From: an uncultured Ruminococcus sp. | GTDB lineage: Bacteria > Bacillota > Clostridia > Oscillospirales > Ruminococcaceae | Assembly (NCBI GenBank): GCA_947176685.1 | Contig: CAMWRL010000038.1 | Location: 1-12,774, forward strand | DNA: 12,774 nucleotides | Reading direction: 5' to 3' | Shown: positions 1-6,202 of the stretch, one piece after another | How positions within the stretch are numbered: position 1 is the first letter of the stretch | Layout: every line of letters starts with the position of its first letter | Position numbers and translations under genes: made by a program | The notes under the pieces: model-generated | Database searches by the model: none | What the model was told of the DNA's origin: nothing | The model's input: the letters and a program-made list of their open reading frames with translations, nothing else

Positions 1-100
1 GAATACCGTGTTTAAGTTCATATTTAAGCTGGTCAGCAAGATTGAGTATATCAATTATTTCCTCACTGCTCAGGTCAAGCATTTTAAGTAAGTGTTTCAT
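1..100 (-). CDS. argF: Ornithine carbamoyltransferase, N-terminal part only (cut by window edge)
   Basis: The first 33 codons of a protein beginning MKHLLKMLDLSSEEI run off the left edge. This start, with its 'hLL...DLs.eEi..iL..A..lK' pattern, is the usual opening of ornithine carbamoyltransferase, which makes citrulline from ornithine and carbamoyl phosphate in the cytoplasm. The ATG at 100-98 follows an AAAGGA-like ribosome site about 11 bases upstream. It lies 24 bases after the stop of the LURP-one-like gene and is the last visible gene of the argD group. The position, completing an otherwise full arginine set, supports the call. The carbamoyl-phosphate and ornithine binding motifs lie outside the window, so aspartate or another carbamoyltransferase is not strictly excluded, but the N-terminus and context favour argF. 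Confidence 0.85.
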   Translation of the reverse strand, partial: MKHLLKMLDLSSEEIIDILNLADQLKYELKHGI

Positions 101-124
101 AATGAATGCAATCCTTTCGTTGAA

Positions 125-637
125 TTATTTTTTATTTTTTTCTTTTTTATCTGCCATAATCTGCTGCATAACCTGCGGCTGTCTGTTTGCGTCACCGAAA
201 ATCTTGTCAATGACAACCGCAAAAAACGGTATATAGTCATCAAACAGCTTATCATCAATTGTAAGGTCATACTGGATTTCGCCGTTGCCTGAAACAGACG
301 TTTCAATTATACCTTTTTCCTCATCGTTGACCATTATTGAAAAATCACGGCTGTTGCTGCTTTTAAGATTGCAGTTGAGTCCCTTTCCGGTGCATTTTAT
401 AGTAGGGTCAAGGAATTTTGACTTACAGCTTATAAGCAGATAAGTGTCATCATTCAGAACGACAGTATATGACATTTCGCCGTTTGTCATAAGGGTATAA
501 AGATGATAGCCGCTTGCGTCAAGCAGTACAAGCTTGTTGTTGCTGAAACCCTTTTTCTTGATAGTGTATATCTGTCTGGACTTCTTGTCTTTGACAGCAT
601 ATTTGTTTGTTCCGTTTATAAGTATCATAAGCTCCAT
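125..637 (-). CDS. LURP-one/tubby-C-terminal-like protein of unknown function
   Basis: A 170-residue soluble protein without signal peptide. It opens with a series of short strands, including 'YAVKDKKSRQIYTIKKKG' (13-30) and 'KLVLLDASGYHLYTL' (35-49), continues with 'DFSIMVNDEEKGIIE' (98-112), has a hydrophobic segment 'IPFFAVVIDKIFG' (136-148) and ends in a charged tail DKKEKNKK. This order of beta strands closing with a hydrophobic helix resembles the LURP-one-related/tubby C-terminal fold, which in some proteins binds membrane lipids; here that is a fold guess only. The ATG is three bases after the argD stop, and its GGAGGA ribosome site lies inside the last argD codons, so translation is likely coupled. 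It sits between argD and argF, but no arginine-related role is visible. Confidence 0.8.
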   Translation of the reverse strand: MELMILINGTNKYAVKDKKSRQIYTIKKKGFSNNKLVLLDASGYHLYTLMTNGEMSYTVVLNDDTYLLISCKSKFLDPTIKCTGKGLNCNLKSSNSRDFSIMVNDEEKGIIETSVSGNGEIQYDLTIDDKLFDDYIPFFAVVIDKIFGDANRQPQVMQQIMADKKEKNKK

Positions 638-640
638 AAA

Positions 641-1807
641 TCATTCCTCCAGTATATCAATCAGAATTTCCAGTCCGTCTCCGATTTCCCCAGATGATAT
701 AGTAAGAGGAGGCAGAAGTCTTACTTTAGTTTTTGCCGTCAATAAAAGCAGTCCTCTGTCAAGTGCTTTTTTTACAACATCTCCGGCGTTTTTGGTTTTC
801 AGTTCAATGCCAATCATAAGTCCCAGTCCGCTTATTGATTTTACCTCACTGCATTCAGAAAGTCTTTTCCTTAAAATTTCAGCCTTTTCGGCAACCGATT
901 CAAGAAAACCGTCACTTTCAAGTCTTTCGGCAACTGCAAGACCGCCTGCACATGCAATCGGGTTTCCGCCGAATGTAGAGCCGTGAGTTCCGGCAGTAAG
1001 CACACCGCTGCATTTTTCATTGGTGAGACAAGCTCCCATGGGAATACCGCCGGCGATACCTTTAGCCATAGTGGTTATGTCGGCTTTTTTTCCGAAATGC
1101 TCTCCGGCAAGGAACTTGCCTGTACGACCTGCACCGGTCTGGATTTCGTCTGCAATAACCAGAACGTCTTTTTCAGCACAGAGTTGATAAACAGTGTCAA
1201 CAAATTCCTGATTCAGAACGTTGACACCGCCCTCGCCCTGAACGTATTCCAGCATAACGGCACATACAGTATCATCAAGCTTTGATTTGAGGTCATCAAT
1301 ATCATTTGCGGTAACGTTCACAAAGCCCTCAAGGAACGGAAAGAAATAGTTATGAAAAACGTCCTGTCCGGTTGCGGAAAGTGTGGCAATAGTTCTTCCG
1401 TGAAAGGAATTAACGAGAGTTATAATATTGTGACGGTTTTTTCCGTACTTGTCAAAACTATATTTTCTTGCGATTTTAATAGCACATTCGTTGGCTTCCG
1501 CACCGCTGTTGCAGAAAAATACAGAATCATATCCGGATATATTACAGAGTTTTTCAGCAAATTCAGCCTGAACTGCCGTATAATAATAATTTGATGTATG
1601 CTGTACTTTCCGCACCTGTGCGCATACCGCATCAGCCCATTTTTCATCGCAGTATCCAAGTGAATTAGTACCGATACCACTTCCGAAATCTATATATGTC
1701 CTGCCATTTTCGTCAGTACAGTGCTGTCCCTCTCCGTTCTGCACAACAAGCGGATAACGTCCGTATGACTGCATAACGTGCTTATTGAATTTTTCAATTG
1801 TGTTCAT
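641..1807 (-). CDS. argD: Acetylornithine aminotransferase
   Basis: This PLP-dependent class III aminotransferase converts N-acetylglutamate semialdehyde to N-acetylornithine with glutamate as amino donor. Its 388 residues match the family. Visible signatures are 'SGAEANECAIKIARK' (101-115), which holds PLP phosphate-binding residues, the HGRT segment (136-139), 'ADEIQTGAGRTGK' (219-231) with the PLP-ring aspartate D220, 'MAKGIAGGIPMGA' (247-259) with the Schiff-base lysine K249, and 'HGSTFGGNPIAC' (275-286). The ATG is preceded by AAGGAG at 1821-1826 with a rather long spacing of about 13 bases; no better in-frame start exists. It is separated from argB by 140 bases holding a likely promoter and leads a group with the LURP-one-like gene and argF. 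Related enzymes (ornithine or 4-aminobutyrate aminotransferase) share these motifs; the cluster decides in favour of ArgD. Confidence 0.96.
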   Translation of the reverse strand: MNTIEKFNKHVMQSYGRYPLVVQNGEGQHCTDENGRTYIDFGSGIGTNSLGYCDEKWADAVCAQVRKVQHTSNYYYTAVQAEFAEKLCNISGYDSVFFCNSGAEANECAIKIARKYSFDKYGKNRHNIITLVNSFHGRTIATLSATGQDVFHNYFFPFLEGFVNVTANDIDDLKSKLDDTVCAVMLEYVQGEGGVNVLNQEFVDTVYQLCAEKDVLVIADEIQTGAGRTGKFLAGEHFGKKADITTMAKGIAGGIPMGACLTNEKCSGVLTAGTHGSTFGGNPIACAGGLAVAERLESDGFLESVAEKAEILRKRLSECSEVKSISGLGLMIGIELKTKNAGDVVKKALDRGLLLLTAKTKVRLLPPLTISSGEIGDGLEILIDILEE

Positions 1808-1868
1808 ATCAAAAACAAATCTCCTTAACTGTCTGTAATAATTTACGACAAATTCACATTTCTATATA

Positions 1869-1898
1869 ATTATAACTCTCTTTGTGATATAAAATCAA
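1869..1898 (-). promoter_or_regulatory. Putative sigma-A promoter upstream of argD
   Basis: Within the 140-base gap between argB and argD, the minus strand reads TTGATT (1898-1893), an 18-base spacer, then TATAAT (1874-1869), about 60 bases before the argD start. The -10 is a perfect match and the -35 matches four of six positions. The -35 overlaps a small inverted repeat TGAT-TTTAT-ATCA, which might bind a regulator. No convincing ArgR box was seen in this gap. The rest of the gap (1808-1947) is AT-rich and holds no gene and no clear terminator. Confidence 0.45.
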
Positions 1899-1947
1899 TA
1901 TCCCTAACAGGCAAATAAGTAAATTTTCTGTTTATCCGTTATTATAT

Positions 1948-2814
1948 TTATACAAACTGAGTGCCGATACCTTCATTTGAGAGTATTTCAATAAGAATAG
2001 AGTGAGGCACTCTGCCGTCAATGATTACGGTCTTGCGGACACCACGCCTTACGGCTTCAACGCAGCAGTCGATTTTCGGAATCATACCGCCGGAAATAAT
2101 ACCCTGTCTTTTCAGGAAAGGTACTTCACTGACGTTTACTTCCGGAATAAGCGTTGACGGGTCATTTTTGTCCCTGAGAAGTCCTGCAATATCCGTCATA
2201 AGAATCAGGTTTTCCGCACCAAGTTCAGCGGCAATTCTTGCGGCGGCTGTATCGGCGTTGATGTTGTATGTATTTCCCTGTTCGTCCGTAGCAACCGTTG
2301 CGATTACCGGAATGTTGCCATTTGCGAGAGCGTCAAGGATAGGTTTTGTATTTACTTCAGTGACTCTGCCTACCCAGCCCAAATCCTGACCGTCTTCTGT
2401 AGTTTCCTTTTCTGCCATAATCATTCCACCGTCAATTCCGCACAAGCCGACTGCATCACCCTTGTGCTGTGCAAGAAGCTGTACAAGTTCCTTGTTTACC
2501 TTTCCTGCAAGCACCATTTTTACTACATTTACAGTATCATCATCCGTATAGCGCAGACCGTTCACGAAACGGCTTTCAATGCCGAGTTTTCCGAGCATAT
2601 CGTTAATTTCAGGACCTCCGCCGTGTACAAGTACGACCTTGACGCCTACCAGTGACAACAATACTATATCTGTCATTACAGCGTCTTTGAGTTCCTTGTT
2701 GGTCATGGCGTTGCCGCCGTACTTGATAACAAGAATCTTGTTGTTGTACTTCTGTATATACGGAAGTGCGTTTATAAGTATCTGCGACTTGTCGCTGTTT
2801 GAAATCTTTTCCAT
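1948..2814 (-). CDS. argB: Acetylglutamate kinase, arginine-sensitive type
   Basis: ArgB phosphorylates N-acetylglutamate with ATP, the usual committed and feedback-controlled step. The 288-residue amino-acid-kinase-family protein shows 'IKYGGNAM' (30-37) with K31, 'HGGGPEI' (64-70), 'GLRYTDDDT' (86-94), 'NINADTAAA' (184-192) and 'SGGMIPKID' (241-249) with K247, all expected substrate- or ATP-site elements. It has about 25 residues before the first beta strand ('LINALPYIQKYNNK'), the N-terminal helix that links dimers into the hexameric, arginine-inhibited form, and ends in 'SNEGIGTQFV', near the arginine site of such enzymes. Arginine inhibition is therefore inferred. The start has GGAGG seven bases upstream and lies 13 bases after the argJ stop, so the two are probably cotranscribed. 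Confidence 0.97.
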   Translation of the reverse strand: MEKISNSDKSQILINALPYIQKYNNKILVIKYGGNAMTNKELKDAVMTDIVLLSLVGVKVVLVHGGGPEINDMLGKLGIESRFVNGLRYTDDDTVNVVKMVLAGKVNKELVQLLAQHKGDAVGLCGIDGGMIMAEKETTEDGQDLGWVGRVTEVNTKPILDALANGNIPVIATVATDEQGNTYNINADTAAARIAAELGAENLILMTDIAGLLRDKNDPSTLIPEVNVSEVPFLKRQGIISGGMIPKIDCCVEAVRRGVRKTVIIDGRVPHSILIEILSNEGIGTQFV

Positions 2815-2827
2815 TATCCTGCCTCCA

Positions 2828-4120
2828 TTATGAACGGTAATCTCCGTTTATCTTTACATAGTCGTAAGTAAGGTCGCAGCCCCACGCAACTGCTTTGCCT
2901 GCTCCGTTTCCGACTGAGATATTTATAATAATTTCTTCTTCTCCGAGAATCTCTTTAGCTTTTTCTTCGGAAAACTCCACGCCTGCACCGTTCCGGCAGA
3001 CCTCAATAACGCCCTTGTCCGAGCCTATGGAAACATCAACTTTATTTATATCAAAGTCAGCGTCCGCATAACCTACAGCACAAAGGATTCTGCCCCAGTT
3101 GGCGTCTTCACCGAACATTGCCGCCTTGAAAAGACTTGATGTAATAACAGATTTTGCAACAGTTTCAGCAGTTTTTTCAGTATCAGCCCCGTGACAGATA
3201 CACTCAATAAGTTTTGTAGCACCTTCGCCGTCACGAGCCATTTTGCGGGCAAGATTCATCATTACCGCATAGAGAGCGTTGACGAATTTTTCAAAATCAT
3301 CGTTTTCCTTAGTTACGGAAATGTTTCCGGCAGTACCGTTTGCAAGGACGCAGACCATATCGTTTGTGGAAGTGTCCCCGTCAACGCTTACACGGTTGAG
3401 AGTTATTTTCACAACATCACTTAACGCTCTTTGTAAGAGTTCCGCAGAAATATCCGCATCAGTAGTTATAAACGTAAGTGTAGTAGCCATATTAGGGTGA
3501 ATCATACCACTGCCCTTTAACATACCGCCCATTGTGCAGGTCTTGCCGCCCAAATCAAATTGTACAGCTACTTCCTTTACCTGAGTATCGGTTGTCATGA
3601 TAGCTTCAACGGCTCTTGAATTTCCGTCATAAGTCAGACCCTCTGCAAGTTCATGCATACCATTTGCGATAGGCTCAATCGGGAGTATCTGTCCTATAAC
3701 TCCGGTAGACGCTACTATAACATCATTGACATCTATTCCTGTTTCTTCCGAAACAAGCTGACACATCTTTTCAGCTTTTTCAACGCCGTCAGCATTGCAG
3801 GTATTTGCGTTTACGGAGTTTACAATAACGGCTTTTGCGATACCATTTTTAATGTGTTCTTTAGTAACGAGTATCGGTGCGCCCTTTACCTTGTTTGTGG
3901 TATAAACCGCCGCCGCTGTACACTCCCTGTCGGCAACAATCAGGGCGAGGTCGTTTTTCTTTTTAGCAGGAAGTGCATTATTTGCAACGGCTGAATTTTC
4001 CTCTGTAGCGGTGAGGGGGTTGTGGGCAAGTCCGCACTGAATGCCGTTAGCCCTGAAACCACCTGCGGCACATATTCCGCCGTCAACAAAAGTCACTCCT
4101 TTAACTTCTTTCAGATTCAT
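2828..4120 (-). CDS. argJ: Glutamate N-acetyltransferase / amino-acid acetyltransferase (ArgJ) with an N-terminal insert
   Basis: ArgJ moves the acetyl group from N-acetylornithine to glutamate, releasing ornithine and recycling the acetyl group; some members also use acetyl-CoA. At 430 residues it is a little longer than usual. Visible landmarks are 'GGFRANGIQCG' (20-30), 'VYTTNKVKGAP' (72-82), 'STGVIG' (138-143) giving the oxyanion-hole T-G pair, and 'KGSGMIHPNMATTL' (202-215), where self-cleavage between A212 and T213 yields the nucleophilic threonine. 'GEDANWGRI' (337-345) and the C-terminal 'GNGAGKAVAWGCDLTYDYV' (404-422) are typical. Odd points are about 20 extra residues (33-53) before 'KKNDLALI' and the altered motif NSVNANTCNADG (101-112). 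The start has AAGGAG nine bases upstream and is three bases after the preceding stop. Whether it is mono- or bifunctional cannot be told. Confidence 0.96.
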   Translation of the reverse strand: MNLKEVKGVTFVDGGICAAGGFRANGIQCGLAHNPLTATEENSAVANNALPAKKKNDLALIVADRECTAAAVYTTNKVKGAPILVTKEHIKNGIAKAVIVNSVNANTCNADGVEKAEKMCQLVSEETGIDVNDVIVASTGVIGQILPIEPIANGMHELAEGLTYDGNSRAVEAIMTTDTQVKEVAVQFDLGGKTCTMGGMLKGSGMIHPNMATTLTFITTDADISAELLQRALSDVVKITLNRVSVDGDTSTNDMVCVLANGTAGNISVTKENDDFEKFVNALYAVMMNLARKMARDGEGATKLIECICHGADTEKTAETVAKSVITSSLFKAAMFGEDANWGRILCAVGYADADFDINKVDVSIGSDKGVIEVCRNGAGVEFSEEKAKEILGEEEIIINISVGNGAGKAVAWGCDLTYDYVKINGDYRS

Positions 4121-4123
4121 TCT

Positions 4124-4480
4124 TTACATCTCCTTATTATCAAATCTTACATTAATCTGAGGGTCATAAAGTGGACAGTCAAATTCAAGCATAATATCAA
4201 TTATCTTATTGAGACTGCTGTAATCCATACTTTCCGAACACTCAAAAAGTACAGCATTTTCATAAGCTTCAACCGTAAACGAACCGTTTTCCGATTCAAA
4301 ATTATATTCATCAAGCCTGCACCAGTCCGAAAAAATATCGCTTACACGCCTGAGAATTTTATTTATATCAAGATTTTCAAGTCCGGATATATTTTCCCCA
4401 CTGCATATTTTTTCATATACTTCATGACTGTCCGGATAAATGCCGTCCGTATTTCTCCAGAATACCAACTGTCTGCCCAT
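4124..4480 (-). CDS. Small acidic protein of unknown function
   Basis: A 118-residue soluble protein beginning MGRQLVFWRNTDGIYPDSHE. No catalytic motif was recognised. The C-terminal part contains 'LNKIIDIMLEFDCPLYDPQ', followed by 'VRFDNKEM'; the 'CPLYDPQ...RF' pattern recalls a widespread family of uncharacterised small bacterial proteins, but this is from memory and carries no function. Asp and Glu are abundant, and there are no membrane segments. The ATG has a good AAAGGAG site six to seven bases upstream. It lies 45 bases after the GNAT gene and its stop is three bases before argJ, so it is translated within the arg transcript and probably coupled to argJ. Its character resembles the small proteins between argG and argH, and it might be a further stray member of that set. 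Confidence 0.8.
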   Translation of the reverse strand: MGRQLVFWRNTDGIYPDSHEVYEKICSGENISGLENLDINKILRRVSDIFSDWCRLDEYNFESENGSFTVEAYENAVLFECSESMDYSSLNKIIDIMLEFDCPLYDPQINVRFDNKEM

Positions 4481-4525
4481 ATCAGACTCCTTTAACTTTT
4501 TTCAATCCCATAATCCTCTATTTTG

Positions 4526-4966
4526 TCAAGTATCTATACGCACCAATTCACAAAGAGCTTTATTCCGATAGGCAATATCGTTTCTTAAAGTAAATCCCTG
4601 ATTTTCCCAGAAAGCGTTTCCAATCTCATTGTATTTGAAAACAAGCAGTGCCACTTTGGTTATTCCCTCGTTTTTCAAAGCCGAAAGACAGATATTCACA
4701 AGCTTTGTTCCGATTCCACGCCGTCTGTATTTTTCAGCAACGGACATATGGTATATATAACCTCTGCGACCGTCATTTCCGCTGATAATTACGCCCGCAA
4801 TTTCACCGTCCTGCTCTGCGACAAAACAAGTTGACGGATTGCGTTCAAGAAAACGTTTTATTCCGTCATGAGAATCATCAACATTATTGAATCCCATGTT
4901 TCTACAGGACATCCAGAGAGCGTAAACGTTGTCATAATCTGAAATATTCATTGTTCGTATATTCAT
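4526..4966 (-). CDS. GNAT-family N-acetyltransferase
   Basis: A 146-residue single-domain GNAT protein that should transfer acetyl from acetyl-CoA to an amine. The acetyl-CoA pyrophosphate loop is 'RRRGIGTKL' (81-89) after strand 'YIYHMSV' (70-76), and the later motif is 'NEIGNAFWENQGF' (113-125). The conserved start of the family, MNIR, and the ribosome site favour the ATG at 4966: GGGGG (4978-4974) is seven bases away, whereas an ATG six bases further upstream is nearly touching it. The gene begins 21 bases after argC and is followed by the unknown gene and argJ. Its place among acetylated-intermediate genes makes a short N-acetylglutamate synthase conceivable, priming the ArgJ cycle, but a general or protein acetyltransferase is equally possible. 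The substrate is not readable from the sequence. Confidence 0.9.
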   Translation of the reverse strand: MNIRTMNISDYDNVYALWMSCRNMGFNNVDDSHDGIKRFLERNPSTCFVAEQDGEIAGVIISGNDGRRGYIYHMSVAEKYRRRGIGTKLVNICLSALKNEGITKVALLVFKYNEIGNAFWENQGFTLRNDIAYRNKALCELVRIDT

Positions 4967-4969
4967 TGT
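4944..4969. repeat. Tandem 15-base repeat at the start of the GNAT gene
   Basis: The 11-base word ATATTCATTGT occurs exactly twice, at 4944-4954 and 4959-4969, giving a tandem unit of 15 bases. On the coding strand it duplicates ACAATGAATAT and therefore encodes the repeated TMNI of the N-terminus. It supplies two equivalent in-frame ATG codons (4966 and 4951), only the first of which has a well-spaced ribosome site. Confidence 0.7.
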
Positions 4970-4973
4970 CATA

Positions 4974-4978
4974 CCCCC
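4974..4978 (-). promoter_or_regulatory. G-rich ribosome binding site deciding the GNAT start
   Basis: The only purine-rich ribosome site between argC and the GNAT gene is GGGGG on the minus strand. It is seven bases from the ATG at 4966 but one base from the ATG at 4972, which makes the former the better start. It departs from the GGAGG form seen at most genes here. Confidence 0.55.
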
Positions 4979-4987
4979 GCCTGAAAC

Positions 4988-5935
4988 TTATACAAGACCT
5001 GTAGTTTCTTCAATGCCCATCATAATGTTAAGACACTGTACTGCCGCACCGCTTGCGCCCTTGCCGAGATTGTCAAGGCGTGAACACAATAATATCTGTT
5101 CGTCGTTTCCGAAAACAAACACCTGCATTTTATTGAATCCGCTGAGGGTATTCGAGGCAAGGAAAAATGCTTTCTGTTCGTCAGCGGACATAAGCGGCAT
5201 TACTTCAACAAGTTTTGCATTTTCATAGTGTCTTGCGTACATCCCGTGGACTTCCTCAACGGTGATTTTGCTGTCAATCTGTCTGGTCTGCAACGGTACA
5301 CTTACAACCATACCGCTGTAATAGTCACATATTATGGGATTGAACATCGGTTTATACTTCAGTCCGGAAACTGCCTGCATTTCGGGCAGATGCTTGTGCT
5401 GCTGGGAAAGCGCATACTGTCGTGGACTGCCATACTCATAGGGTTTTTCGTTTCCCTCGTAAACCGCAATAGCCTTTTTGCCTGCTCCGCTGTAACCCGA
5501 AGTCGCATACGCAAACACCGGAAAATCTTCCGGAATAATGCCGTTTTTTACAAGGGGGTAAACTATTGAAGCAAATCCGCTTGCATAGCAGCCGGGAACC
5601 GCCACTCTGTTGGAAGTCCTTATTTTTTCCCTGTGTTCGCCGGAGAGTTCCGGAAAACCATACGCCCAGTCCGGATTGATACGGTGAGCCGTTGAAGCGT
5701 CAATGATTCTTACATAGTCGTTGTCCACGAAAGATACGGCTTCTTTTGACGCAGCGTCCGGCAGACAAAGAAACGTATAGTCCGACATATTGATAAACTT
5801 AGCTCTTTCTGCTGAATCCTTGCGTTTTTCCTCGCTTATGCGGAGAATCTCGACATCATTACGATTTTCAAAACGCTCCAGTATTTTAAGACCGGTCGTG
5901 CCTTCCTGACCGTCTATATAGATTTTTACAGACAT
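4988..5935 (-). CDS. argC: N-acetyl-gamma-glutamyl-phosphate reductase, short (type 2) form
   Basis: ArgC reduces N-acetylglutamyl phosphate to the semialdehyde with NADPH. The 315-residue protein opens with the nucleotide loop 'YIDGQEGTTGLKI' (6-18) and contains 'LCLPDAASKEA' (56-66), 'RIIDASTAHR' (76-85), 'YGFPEL' (92-97), 'VPGCYASGF' (113-121) with the catalytic C116, 'SGYSGAGKK' (146-154) and 'QQHKHLPEM' (179-187), which should hold the catalytic histidine. These features and the length fit the shorter type 2 class rather than the ~345-residue type 1 enzyme. The open frame extends 29 codons upstream, but that part overlaps the mini membrane protein; the ATG at 5935 has GGAGG seven bases upstream and directly precedes the nucleotide-binding strand. 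It starts one base after the preceding stop, so translation is coupled. Confidence 0.95.
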   Translation of the reverse strand: MSVKIYIDGQEGTTGLKILERFENRNDVEILRISEEKRKDSAERAKFINMSDYTFLCLPDAASKEAVSFVDNDYVRIIDASTAHRINPDWAYGFPELSGEHREKIRTSNRVAVPGCYASGFASIVYPLVKNGIIPEDFPVFAYATSGYSGAGKKAIAVYEGNEKPYEYGSPRQYALSQQHKHLPEMQAVSGLKYKPMFNPIICDYYSGMVVSVPLQTRQIDSKITVEEVHGMYARHYENAKLVEVMPLMSADEQKAFFLASNTLSGFNKMQVFVFGNDEQILLCSRLDNLGKGASGAAVQCLNIMMGIEETTGLV

Positions 5936-5936
5936 A

Positions 5937-6197
5937 TTATTTCCTCCGATTTTTCTTTCGTTTGCTGACTTTTCTTTCATATTTTGCACGTTTGGGGTCT
6001 GTAAGGTCTGACTCGTCCTCAATCATCGAGTGCCAGACACTTATTCCGAGAGTCAGTACAACTATTATAGCAAACCACGCAATATGGGCTTTCGGGACAA
6101 CCGCAATCCACAGACCCATTACAAGCTCCCCTAAAATCCATATCACGCCCATCAGTATTGTCAGACCCATTATAAATATTATATCTTTTTTCTTCAT
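5937..6197 (-). CDS. Small two-span membrane protein with basic tail
   Basis: An 86-residue protein with a short basic start (MKKK), hydrophobic segments at about 6-33 and 38-56, an acidic stretch 'IEDESDLTDP' and a strongly basic tail 'KRKKNRRK'. Both ends are predicted to lie in the cytoplasm. No family was recognised. It begins five bases after the argH stop and ends one base before the argC start; its last codons carry the argC ribosome site. No purine-rich ribosome site precedes its own ATG (the upstream bases are ATATATAAATTTT), so it may depend on ribosomes finishing argH. Its hydrophobic pattern and exact fit between two genes support a real gene rather than a chance frame, though this is less certain than for its neighbours. 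Confidence 0.7.
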   Translation of the reverse strand: MKKKDIIFIMGLTILMGVIWILGELVMGLWIAVVPKAHIAWFAIIVVLTLGISVWHSMIEDESDLTDPKRAKYERKVSKRKKNRRK

Positions 6198-6202
6198 AAA
6201 AT

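Noticed and set aside
1784..1798. Inverted repeat ATTGAATTTTTCAAT in the first argD codons as an operator
   Set aside because: The spacing does not fit the 14-base ARG box, and the bases are explained by the codons for IEKFN.
4022..4495. A 157-codon open frame on the plus strand across the argJ start and the unknown acidic gene
   Set aside because: It is antisense to two supported genes, has no recognisable protein family, and looks like a frame left open by the codon use of the minus strand.
4481..4528. TTGACA overlapping the GNAT stop as a promoter for the unknown gene and argJ
   Set aside because: No acceptable -10 element lies 16 to 18 bases downstream; the best candidate is ATTGAA.
5936..6022. 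A 29-codon upstream extension of argC
   Set aside because: It overlaps the mini membrane protein in another frame, and the ATG at 5935 has a strong GGAGG site and sits directly before the nucleotide-binding strand.
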